Origin: Deltaproteobacteria bacterium
Lineage (GTDB): Bacteria > Myxococcota > Myxococcia > Myxococcales > Myxococcaceae
Length of the DNA stretch: 5,076 nucleotides
Assembly: GCA_016875515.1 (NCBI GenBank)
Contig: VGRA01000250.1
Coordinates: 1-5,076 of the forward strand
Direction: 5' to 3'
A program made the translations under genes and the position numbers. Below are positions 1 through 5,076 of this stretch, piece by piece (positions within the stretch are counted from its first letter, which is position 1; every line of letters starts with the position of its first letter). The notes beneath the pieces are model-generated. The model had not been told where the DNA came from, did no database searches, and saw nothing but the letters and a program-made list of their open reading frames with translations.

Positions 1-474
1 TGCCGCCCGTCCGCCGGCGGCTGCGACCCCGCCGAGACCTGCAACGGCAGCTCTCCCGCCTGCCCACCGGACGGCCGGTCCAGCCAGGGGGCGGTGTGCG
101 CCAACAGCACCTGCCTGCTGGACTCGTTCTGTGACGGAAACTCCAGCAGCTGCCCCACGCAGGGAAGGGCGCCGGACGGCACCGGCTGCGGGGATCCCAT
201 CATCCGGGACTTTCCGCCCTGCACCTATGCCGAGCCCTGCGGCAACGTCCCGCTGCAGCGGACGCTGACGCACGTGAACCGCTACTTCAAGTGCCTGGGC
301 GGGACGTGCACCTTCGAGGACTACACCTTCTACAAGACGTGCCCGGACCGGAACGTGGACGGCCGCTTCTGCAACGACGGCAGCGTATGCGGGGCGCGGT
401 GCGGCGGCGGCAGCTGCAGCAGGCGGATCCCGCTCGTGTGCCCGCCGGACGCGGGGTGCTACTGCGCGGGATAG
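1..474 (+). CDS. Cys-rich protein with disintegrin-like repeats (3' part, start outside window)
   Basis: The reading frame is open from base 1 to the TAG at 472-474, giving 157 residues of a longer protein. It contains 21 cysteines (about 13%). Residues 8-37 and 38-67 form two tandem repeats with identical spacing (C-x5-C-x6-C-x11-C). The first also has an upstream CR, with C1 seven residues before C8, and the motifs CDPAETCNG and CPPDG. This spacing and these motifs resemble the C-terminal half of eukaryotic ADAM/snake-venom disintegrin domains; no RGD is seen. Residues 68-157 are a different Cys-rich tail that I do not recognise; it ends CYCAG. So many cysteines imply an oxidised, disulfide-bonded protein, so export or surface exposure is inferred; any signal peptide would lie outside the window. 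A GTG at base 94 could start translation, but the repeat pattern continues upstream of it, so it is internal. Molecular function is unknown; an adhesive or surface role is only a guess. Confidence 0.8.
   Translation, partial: CRPSAGGCDPAETCNGSSPACPPDGRSSQGAVCANSTCLLDSFCDGNSSSCPTQGRAPDGTGCGDPIIRDFPPCTYAEPCGNVPLQRTLTHVNRYFKCLGGTCTFEDYTFYKTCPDRNVDGRFCNDGSVCGARCGGGSCSRRIPLVCPPDAGCYCAG
22..201 (+). repeat. Two tandem 90-bp coding repeats (30-residue Cys modules)
   Basis: Bases 22-111 and 112-201 encode two successive 30-residue modules with cysteines at the same four positions (offsets 0, 6, 13 and 25). Both share the core C-(N/D)-G-x-S-x2-C-P. The DNA has diverged, so this is an old protein-level duplication rather than a recent DNA repeat. 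The residues at the left window edge (C-R-P-S) fit the end of a preceding module, so more copies probably lie upstream. Confidence 0.7.
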
Positions 475-483
475 GCGGCGGCC

Positions 484-498
484 GCGGGACGGTCCCGC
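484..498. terminator. Compact inverted repeat between convergent genes, possible bidirectional terminator
   Basis: GCGGGA (484-489) pairs perfectly with TCCCGC (493-498) around a CGG loop. The hairpin lies in the 25-bp gap between the stop of the + strand Cys-rich gene (474) and the stop of the - strand beta-barrel gene (500). The position suits a shared terminator. No run of T follows on either strand, so intrinsic termination is uncertain. Confidence 0.4.
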
Positions 499-499
499 C

Positions 500-1144
500 T
501 CAGAACAGCAGCACCGCCCCGGCGGTCACGTGCAGGTCCCGGCCCCACTCGGCGCGCACGGTGGACCCGTCCGCCGTGGTGCGGGTGGCGAGCGCGGACG
601 CGTCCTGGTTCTGCTGGTAGCGCAGGGAGAGGGGGATGCGGACCATGTCCAGGACCGGCACGGGGAGGGCCAGCTCCGCCCCCACCCCGCCCACCCACAT
701 GCGGTAGCTGCCGGCCGTGCAGTCCACCCGGATGGAGCTGCAGCCGCTGGGGAGCACCAGGTCCACTCCCGCCACCACGAACGGCTTCACCAGGGGCACC
801 ACCGGCACCACCACCTTGGCCAGCAGCGGGACGTGCCAGGCGGCCTGCCCCACGGTAGAGGATACCTCTGGCAGCCCCTTCAGGGAGACCTTGCCCTCGC
901 CCCGGTCGTTGGAGCGCACCAGGTCCACCTCCAGTCCAACGATGCCCAGCAGCCGCAGCTCGGCGCTGACCCCCACGCCGGTGCGGAAGCCCGCGTAGCC
1001 GGGCACTGCGAGCGACCCGGACGCGTCCAGCCAGTTGGTCCCGGCCAGCACGTGGGCCCCCACGCCCACGGAGAAGAGGTCCCCGGCGAGCGCGGGGGTG
1101 GACAGCAGCAGGGCAGAGAGGAGGGCAGGGCGGAACGGGGACAT
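500..1144 (-). CDS. Small outer-membrane beta-barrel-type protein with signal peptide
   Basis: This is a 214-residue protein. Residues 1-20 form a typical Sec signal peptide: a short basic start, a leucine-rich core and PALA just before the predicted cut at A20/G21. The mature part is rich in alternating hydrophobic/polar stretches and glycines, without helical membrane segments. It ends in phenylalanine (GAVLLF), the usual C-terminal signal for assembly of Gram-negative outer-membrane barrels. C135 and C142 could form one loop disulfide. I do not recognise a specific family; an OmpA/OmpW-like small barrel or porin-like protein is plausible, and cargo or role is unknown. The gene starts 35 bp after the stop of the sigma-54 activator and is probably co-transcribed with it. 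The ATG at 1144 has no obvious Shine-Dalgarno sequence. It is chosen because it places the signal peptide correctly; a TTG seven codons upstream is the only near alternative. Confidence 0.72.
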   Translation of the reverse strand: MSPFRPALLSALLLSTPALAGDLFSVGVGAHVLAGTNWLDASGSLAVPGYAGFRTGVGVSAELRLLGIVGLEVDLVRSNDRGEGKVSLKGLPEVSSTVGQAAWHVPLLAKVVVPVVPLVKPFVVAGVDLVLPSGCSSIRVDCTAGSYRMWVGGVGAELALPVPVLDMVRIPLSLRYQQNQDASALATRTTADGSTVRAEWGRDLHVTAGAVLLF

Positions 1145-1179
1145 GGCCGTGGAGACTAGGGCCAACCGCCGCGCCCGGA

Positions 1180-2610
1180 CTACTCCCCTTCGTCCAGCCC
1201 CCACTCCTTGAGTTTCCGCCCCAGCGTGTTGCGCCCAATCCCGAGCGCCCTCGCCGCAGAGGAGCGGTTGCCCGCGTGCCGCTGGAGGACGCCCAGGACG
1301 TGGCGGCGCTCCACCGCGGCGAGCGACTCGTCCAGCCCCTGCGCAGGCGCCGCGGGGGTGGGCAGCGGCGGCGGATCCACCAGATCCAGCGAGGGCATGG
1401 GCAGGTGCTCCGGGTGGATGACGCCGTCGCACAGCACCACCGCGCTCTCGATGCAGTTCTCCAGCTCGCGGACGTTGCCGGGCCACCGCCAGCTTAGCAG
1501 GCGCGAAAGCGCCGCCGCGGACAGCTCCGGGACCTGCTTGAGGCGGTGTTGCCGCGCCGCGGAGGCCAGGAAGTGGCGTGCCAGCCGCTCCACGTCCTCG
1601 GCGCCGCGCGCGCGCAGCGGGGACAGGTGCAGCTCCACCACCTTGACGCGGTAGTAGAGATCCTCGCGGAACTTCCCCTCGCGCACGCGCTGGGCGAGGT
1701 CCCGGTGCGTGGCCGCCACGATCCGGACGTCCACCTTCACCACCTCGTGGCCGCCCAGCCGCTCCAGCTCCCGGTCCTGCAGCACCCGCAAGAGCTTCCC
1801 CTGCACGGAGAGCGGCAGCTCCCCCAGCTCGTCAATGAAGACGGTGCCGCCGGCGGCCGCCTCGAAGCGGCCTGCCTGCCGGGCGTCCGCGCCGGTGAAG
1901 GCCCCCCGCTCGTGGCCGAACAGCTCGTTCTCCATCAGCCCCGCAGGCAGGGCCGCGCAGTCCACCTTCACGAAGGGGCGTTCCCGGCGGTGGCTGTTGA
2001 CGTGCAGCGCGCGCGCGAACAGCTCCTTGCCCGTGCCGCTCTCGCCGGTGAGCAGCACCGTGGCGTCCGTGGCCGCGGCCTTCTCCGCCAGCTTGTAGGC
2101 GCGGCGCATGGCCGGGGACTCGCCGACGATCCGGTTGAAGAACCAGCCCACCGCGGCCCCGGGCTGCGCGCGCGCCCGCTCCAGCTCCGCGTACAGGCTG
2201 GTGGCCTCGAGCGCCTGCGCCACCTGGCCCGCAATGGTGGAGAGGCGGGCCTCGTCCGCGTCGTCGAACGCGGGGGCGCCGCGCCGGTTGAGGACCTGCA
2301 GCACGCCGAAGAGGCGGCCGCCGGCGTCCCGCAGCGGGACGGCGAGGCTGCTCTGGGTCCGGTAGCCGGTGAGCCGGTCGATGTCCTGGCCCACCTTGAC
2401 GCGGATCTGCGAGATCTCCGGCAGGTGCGCGGCCCGGCTGAAGAGATCGCCCTTCGCCGGGTCCAGCAGGTAGAGCGTCCCGCGGTCTGCCTGCAGCGCC
2501 GCGGCCACCCGGTCCATCAGCACCTGCAGGAAGGCGTCCAGGTTGACCTCGCGGTCCACCAGGCCCCCTAGAGGGACGAGCAGGCGCGCGGAGTCAGGAG
2601 AGCGGGGCAT
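1180..2610 (-). CDS. Sigma-54-dependent transcriptional activator, GAF (shortened) - AAA+ - Fis HTH
   Basis: This is a 476-residue bacterial enhancer-binding protein that should remodel sigma-54 RNA polymerase using ATP. Residues 21-137 form an N-terminal GAF sensor domain. The AAA+ domain spans about 158-400: Walker A GESGTGKE (189-196), the sigma-54-contacting loop GAFTGA (236-241), Walker B GTVFIDE (255-261), sensor I AATHRD (299-304), arginine-finger region FREDLYYRV (314-322) and sensor II WPGNVRELEN (376-385). A Pro-rich linker leads to a Fis-type helix-turn-helix at 444-472. All catalytic motifs are intact. The GAF domain looks internally shortened at Q75/D76 (see findings). Start choice: ATG at 2610 puts the GAF near the N terminus but has no clear Shine-Dalgarno. 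An in-frame ATG at 2676 overlaps the hydrolase stop (TGATG), has a weak GGTGG four bases upstream and would add 22 residues. I prefer 2610 because the extra segment uses codons rare in this genome (TAT GGT TCA GGG GGT). Confidence 0.93.
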   Translation of the reverse strand: MPRSPDSARLLVPLGGLVDREVNLDAFLQVLMDRVAAALQADRGTLYLLDPAKGDLFSRAAHLPEISQIRVKVGQDIDRLTGYRTQSSLAVPLRDAGGRLFGVLQVLNRRGAPAFDDADEARLSTIAGQVAQALEATSLYAELERARAQPGAAVGWFFNRIVGESPAMRRAYKLAEKAAATDATVLLTGESGTGKELFARALHVNSHRRERPFVKVDCAALPAGLMENELFGHERGAFTGADARQAGRFEAAAGGTVFIDELGELPLSVQGKLLRVLQDRELERLGGHEVVKVDVRIVAATHRDLAQRVREGKFREDLYYRVKVVELHLSPLRARGAEDVERLARHFLASAARQHRLKQVPELSAAALSRLLSWRWPGNVRELENCIESAVVLCDGVIHPEHLPMPSLDLVDPPPLPTPAAPAQGLDESLAAVERRHVLGVLQRHAGNRSSAARALGIGRNTLGRKLKEWGLDEGE

Positions 2611-2675
2611 GGGCGGCAGGGCCGGCAGCCGGAAGGCCGGCGAACCCCCTGAACCATAGCAGGCGCCCGGCCGCA

Positions 2676-3533
2676 TCAGGCCACCGCGGAGGCATGCGAG
2701 GGTGCCAGGATGATCCGCTTCCCCTCGCGGGCGGGCTCGGTGGCCTTGAACCAGGCGCGCGCCTCCTCGGCCAGGTTCTCCACCTGGTCGTCGGTGCGGG
2801 AGGGATCGTGGTGGAACAGCATCAGCCGCCGCGCCCCGGCCCGCGCCGCCACCTTGGCCGCGTCCACCACGGTGGAGTGGCCCCAGCCCCGGCGGGAAGG
2901 GCCGGCACGCCCCTCGTATTCCGCCTGCGTGTACTGCGCGTCCAGGCACAGCGCGTCCGCCCCCTCCAGGAACGTCGCCGCGCGCGGGGGCAGCCGGTCC
3001 CCGGGCAGCTCCACGTCCGTGGCGTAGACGAAGGACTGGCCGTCTGCCTCCACCCGGTACCCCAGGCAGCCCTGCGGGTGCGGCAGATCAAAGGGCGTCA
3101 CCCGGAACGGCCCCACCTCGAACGCCTCGGCGTGGCGCGCCGCGTGGAAGGAGAGGGTGGCCCCCATGGCGGACAGCGGGACAGGGAAGGACGGCGGCGT
3201 CATCTGCTGGGCGAGCGCCGTGCGCAGCGCCACGTCCCCGTCCGGGCCGGGGCCGTAGAGGGACAGCCGGCTGGTGGAGAGCCAGGCCGGGGTGAAGAAC
3301 GGGAAGCCCTGCACGTGGTCCCAGTGCAGGTGGGACCACAAGAGCGTGGTCTCCACGGGCTTGCCGCTGCGCAGCAGCTCGTCCCCGAGCGCCCGCAGGC
3401 CGGTGCCCGCGTCCAGGACCAGCCGCGCCCCCTGGCTGGTCACCTCCACGCAGGAGGTGTTCCCCCCGATCCGCGCGAACGCGCTGCCCCCCACCGCCAC
3501 ACTGCCGCGCACACCCCAGAACCGGACGTCCAT
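2676..3533 (-). CDS. Metallo-beta-lactamase-fold metal-dependent hydrolase
   Basis: This is a 285-residue protein of the Lactamase_B_2/RNase Z-PhnP-like branch, some members of which are annotated as cyclic-nucleotide phosphodiesterases. The N terminus shows the FWGVRGS strand (5-11) and GGNTSCVEV (23-31). The metal-binding signature HLHWDH is at 68-73 (H68, H70, D72, H73). Further probable ligands are H152 (LPHPQG), D173 (YATDVE), and H219 (GWGHS) or H241/H242 (FHHDP). All expected metal ligands seem present, so the enzyme should be active and cytoplasmic (no signal peptide). The substrate cannot be read from sequence; phosphodiester or cyclic-nucleotide hydrolysis is a family-based guess. 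The ATG at 3533 is chosen because a GGGAGG Shine-Dalgarno lies six bases upstream and it begins exactly at the family's conserved N terminus. It is the first gene of the probable hydrolase-activator-barrel operon and follows a sigma-54 promoter candidate. Confidence 0.92.
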   Translation of the reverse strand: MDVRFWGVRGSVAVGGSAFARIGGNTSCVEVTSQGARLVLDAGTGLRALGDELLRSGKPVETTLLWSHLHWDHVQGFPFFTPAWLSTSRLSLYGPGPDGDVALRTALAQQMTPPSFPVPLSAMGATLSFHAARHAEAFEVGPFRVTPFDLPHPQGCLGYRVEADGQSFVYATDVELPGDRLPPRAATFLEGADALCLDAQYTQAEYEGRAGPSRRGWGHSTVVDAAKVAARAGARRLMLFHHDPSRTDDQVENLAEEARAWFKATEPAREGKRIILAPSHASAVA

Positions 3534-3539
3534 GTGCTG

Positions 3540-3545
3540 CCTCCC
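3540..3545 (-). promoter_or_regulatory. Ribosome binding site of the MBL-fold hydrolase
   Basis: GGGAGG on the - strand, separated by CAGCAC (6 nt) from the ATG at 3533. It decides this start against an in-frame ATG 22 codons further upstream (3599), whose extra residues are not family-like. Confidence 0.7.
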
Positions 3546-3560
3546 GCGGGGACGGTTGCA

Positions 3561-3575
3561 GCGGGTGGATCCCGC
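3561..3575 (-). other. Small hairpin in the hydrolase 5' leader
   Basis: GCGGG and CCCGC arms (5 bp) flank a 5-nt loop, 15 bases upstream of the Shine-Dalgarno sequence of the hydrolase. It would lie inside the leader of a transcript started from the sigma-54 promoter candidate. Such a short GC stem can easily arise by chance in this DNA, and no regulatory role is shown. Confidence 0.2.
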
Positions 3576-3608
3576 CGCGGCTGGAAATCCCCACGGCACC
3601 CACGCCGC

Positions 3609-3624
3609 AGCAAGACGGCTGCCA
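3609..3624 (-). promoter_or_regulatory. Candidate sigma-54 (-24/-12) promoter
   Basis: The - strand reads TGGCAGCCGTCTTGCT, against the consensus TGGCACGN4TTGCW. The GG and GC dinucleotides are separated by exactly 10 bases, and TGGCA and TTGCT are intact; only the two bases after TGGCA differ. With GC at -13/-12 (3611/3610), transcription would begin near 3598, giving a leader of about 65 nt before the hydrolase ATG at 3533. It sits in the only sizeable gap of the window and faces an operon that encodes a sigma-54 activator, which supports it by context. I see no clear upstream activator site between it and 3714. Confidence 0.6.
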
Positions 3625-3687
3625 CCTTGAGCGGGGCCGTGGGGACGCGGGCTTACGCACGGACGGGCCTGGCAGCTGACCCAACGT

Positions 3688-3706
3688 GGCGCAGGGGGGC
3701 TGCGCC
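3688..3706 (-). terminator. Hairpin just downstream of the mlaD-like gene, possible terminator
   Basis: A perfect 7-bp stem (GGCGCAG / CTGCGCC) with a 5-nt loop begins 8 bases after the stop codon of the MCE-domain gene. It would separate the transport operon from the following hydrolase unit. The downstream - strand sequence has no T-run, so it could be a weak or Rho-assisted terminator, or only an RNA 3'-end stabiliser. Confidence 0.45.
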
Positions 3707-3714
3707 GCCGTGGA

Positions 3715-4734
3715 TCACTCGCCGTCCTTCCAGAGCACCTTCCACGGGTGCTTCTTGAGGTCCGTCACGAAGGCCTTGAGATCCTGGTACACGGCCGGAT
3801 CCTTGAGGAAGCCGCCCGCGGAGCCCTCGCCGGCCTCCATCCGCGCCACGATCCGCTCGCCCCGCTCGGCCAGCGCCTCCAGCCGCGCCCCCGCGGCGGC
3901 GTAGTGGGAGAGGGCCTCCTTGATCTTCCGGCCGTCCTCCGGCCCCAGCTCCCCGGAGACCGCGGCGAGCGACTTCACCAGCGCGTCCGCGTTCCCGGTC
4001 AGCTGGGGGAGATCCTTGCGCAGCTGCCGGGCGGTGCCCGCTGCGTGGTCCAGCAGGGCGGCAGCGCGCCCGCCCGGCTCCACCTGCCGCCGTAGCACCT
4101 GGGCCAGCACGCGGAGGTCCCGCGCGGTGGCGGAGAGGTCCGCCCCCAGCGTGCCAATGGCCCCGCGGTTGTCCGACAACACACCGTCCAGCGTGGTGGT
4201 CAGCCCCTGGATGCCGCCGACCAGCCGCGAGAGGGCGTGGGGATCCTCGTCCAGCACGCGGCTCGCCGCCTCCATGAAGGCCATGAGCCGCTGCGCCACC
4301 AGGTCCAGGCGGGGCGCGTCCGTGCCGCGCAGCGTGCGGCCGTCTGCCAGGGCCCCGGCAGAGGCGTTCCCGGGCGAGATCTCCAGGTAGGGCTCTCCCA
4401 GCGGACCCATGGTGGCCACCGTCACCTGCGCGTCCATGCGCAGCGCCGCCCGGGACTCGGGGGACATCATCACCCGCATCCGCACGGGCAGCGGCTGTCC
4501 CGCCGCGTCCCGCCGGTCCGGGAGCAGCAGCACCTCGTCCACGCGCCCCACGGACACCCCGGCCAGCTTCACCGCGGAACCCCGCATGACGTTGCCGGTG
4601 TGGCCGAAGTCCACCTCGAGCGCCGGCTTGCCGCCGAAGGACAGCTCGCCCATCAGCGCGAGCAGCCCCAGCAGGGCCCCGAGCGCCACCACCACGAGCG
4701 CCCCCACGCGCAGTTCCAGGCGATTCTCATCCAC
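3715..4734 (-). CDS. mlaD: MlaD-family MCE-domain protein (lipid transport, substrate-binding subunit)
   Basis: This is a 339-residue inner-membrane-anchored periplasmic protein of the MCE/MlaD family, the lipid-binding subunit of MlaFEDB-type ABC systems. After eight mostly polar residues there is one membrane helix (about 10-29). The MCE domain follows at about 37-122, with the typical stretch RGSAVKLAGVSVGRVDEV (51-68) and the closing strand PYLEISPG (115-122). The remaining about 215 residues are predominantly helical, as in long deltaproteobacterial/mycobacterial-type MCE proteins; E. coli MlaD, at about 183 residues, lacks this. The end carries the common tail pattern GGFLKDPAVYQDLKAF (307-322) and HPWKVLWKDGE. 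The start is GTG at 4734 with GAGG six bases upstream. It overlaps the end of the ATPase gene by 8 bases, so translation is probably coupled. The gene symbol is by family, not proven orthology; direction of lipid transport is not known. Confidence 0.88.
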   Translation of the reverse strand: MDENRLELRVGALVVVALGALLGLLALMGELSFGGKPALEVDFGHTGNVMRGSAVKLAGVSVGRVDEVLLLPDRRDAAGQPLPVRMRVMMSPESRAALRMDAQVTVATMGPLGEPYLEISPGNASAGALADGRTLRGTDAPRLDLVAQRLMAFMEAASRVLDEDPHALSRLVGGIQGLTTTLDGVLSDNRGAIGTLGADLSATARDLRVLAQVLRRQVEPGGRAAALLDHAAGTARQLRKDLPQLTGNADALVKSLAAVSGELGPEDGRKIKEALSHYAAAGARLEALAERGERIVARMEAGEGSAGGFLKDPAVYQDLKAFVTDLKKHPWKVLWKDGE

Positions 4735-5076
4735 GCGGCGCCTCGTGCACCGTCCCGGGACGGGTGAGGGCGCGCACCGTGGGGTCCCCGCTCTGGAGGA
4801 ACGCCTGTGCGGGGCCGTGGAAGGCGTTGCGGCCGTCGGACACCATCAGGACCTCGTCCGCGGTGGATTCGAGCGAGCGGTAGTCATGGGACACCACCAC
4901 CGCTCCTAGCCCCTCTTCCCGCAGTCTGCCAAGCAGCGCGTGGACGGTGGCGGCGGCGGCGCGGTCCAGGCCCGTGGTGGGCTCGTCCAGCAGCAGGCAC
5001 CGGGGCCCCAGCACGAGCGCCCGCGCCACCGAGGCGCGCTTGCGGACGCCGGGGGACACGTCCGGGGGACGGGCGT
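4727..5076 (-). CDS. mlaF: MlaF-like ABC transporter ATP-binding protein (3' part, start outside window)
   Basis: Only the last 115 or so codons are present; the frame runs off the right edge, so Walker A and the Q-loop are not visible. What is seen is the second half of an ABC ATPase: the signature region PPDVSPGVRKRASVARAL, Walker B plus D-loop CLLLDEPTTGLD (about 4999-4964), and the H-loop VVVSHD with its histidine at 4886-4888. The RKR...ARAL and DEPTTGLD wording, the C-terminal SGDPTVRAL and the overlapping mlaD-like gene downstream suggest the MlaF branch, the cytoplasmic motor of a phospholipid transport system. The signature is unusual: VSPGV replaces LSGGM/LSGGQ, although the serine and the last glycine remain. 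The GTG at 5059 falls on the first residue of that motif and is internal, not a start. An MlaE-like permease is not in the window and is expected upstream. Confidence 0.85.
   Translation of the reverse strand, partial: ARPPDVSPGVRKRASVARALVLGPRCLLLDEPTTGLDRAAAATVHALLGRLREEGLGAVVVSHDYRSLESTADEVLMVSDGRNAFHGPAQAFLQSGDPTVRALTRPGTVHEAPRG
4741..4744 (-). promoter_or_regulatory. Ribosome binding site supporting the GTG start of mlaD
   Basis: GAGG on the - strand lies six bases before the GTG at 4734, inside the end of the ATPase gene. An ATG four bases further on (4730) is out of frame, so the GTG is the only sensible start for the MCE protein. Confidence 0.55.

Noticed and set aside
459..1238. Second - strand open frame over the barrel gene (259 codons)
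   Set aside because: It is out of frame with the signal-peptide protein, and its Gly/Arg/Ala-rich translation shows no structure.
1145..1486. N-terminal extension of the beta-barrel frame
   Set aside because: It overlaps the Fis/AAA+ coding region and would bury the signal peptide; the ATG at 1144 begins a proper signal sequence.
1546..2571. Long + strand open frame (341 codons) opposite the activator
   Set aside because: It mirrors the GAF/AAA+ gene; its product is rich in Arg, His, Gln and Leu with no domain, as expected for the antisense of a high-GC gene.
2677..2949. Upstream extension of the activator frame into the hydrolase gene
   Set aside because: It overlaps conserved hydrolase coding sequence and encodes a low-complexity Arg/Gly sequence unrelated to any GAF-activator N terminus.
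3561..3575. Riboswitch in the hydrolase leader
   Set aside because: There is only one 5-bp hairpin and no recognisable conserved riboswitch core.
3640..3664. Imperfect inverted repeat CCGTG...CACGG upstream of the sigma-54 promoter as an activator site
   Set aside because: The arms are only 5 bp with a long spacer and can easily occur by chance at this GC content; no second copy was seen.
2694..3758. Long + strand open frame (354 codons) opposite the hydrolase
   Set aside because: It is an antisense shadow of the hydrolase and runs across its promoter gap. Composition is Arg/Gly/Pro-biased with no recognisable motif.

Overview
The window is very GC-rich, with G or C at almost every third codon position. 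It carries a disintegrin-like Cys-rich secreted-type protein, a GAF-type sigma-54 activator and an MlaD/MlaF pair. This combination points to a myxobacterium (Myxococcota, probably the Myxococcus/Cystobacter/Stigmatella group). That placement is inferred from composition and protein types, not from a database match. Genes fill almost the whole window; no stretch over 300 bases lacks one, and I see no RNA gene, mobile element or CRISPR array.
Layout. The left end (+ strand) holds the last 157 codons of a cysteine-rich protein that begins outside the window. Everything else is on the - strand. Reading that strand in its own direction, from right to left: the 3' part of an MlaF-like ABC ATPase overlaps by 8 bases a GTG-started MlaD/MCE-domain protein. 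A short hairpin and a 181-bp gap follow. The second unit then runs metallo-beta-lactamase-fold hydrolase, GAF/AAA+/Fis sigma-54 activator, and a small outer-membrane beta-barrel protein with a signal peptide. This last gene converges on the Cys-rich gene, with a compact inverted repeat between their stop codons.
How the parts fit. The MlaF/MlaD pair should belong to a lipid-trafficking ABC system of the cell envelope; its MlaE-like permease is probably just outside the right edge. The 181-bp gap contains a good -24/-12 (sigma-54) promoter candidate, so the hydrolase-activator-porin unit may be transcribed by sigma-54 RNA polymerase and possibly controlled by its own activator.
Points that stand out: (1) the activator's GAF domain appears to lack an internal block of about 27 residues, cleanly and in frame, while the rest of the protein is intact; (2) the sigma-54 promoter lies in front of an operon encoding a sigma-54 activator; (3) the Cys-rich protein has two exact 30-residue repeats whose cysteine spacing matches animal ADAM/snake-venom disintegrin domains; (4) the MlaF-like ATPase has an aberrant signature motif (VSPGV instead of LSGGM/Q). 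I do not see a clearly new multi-gene system.
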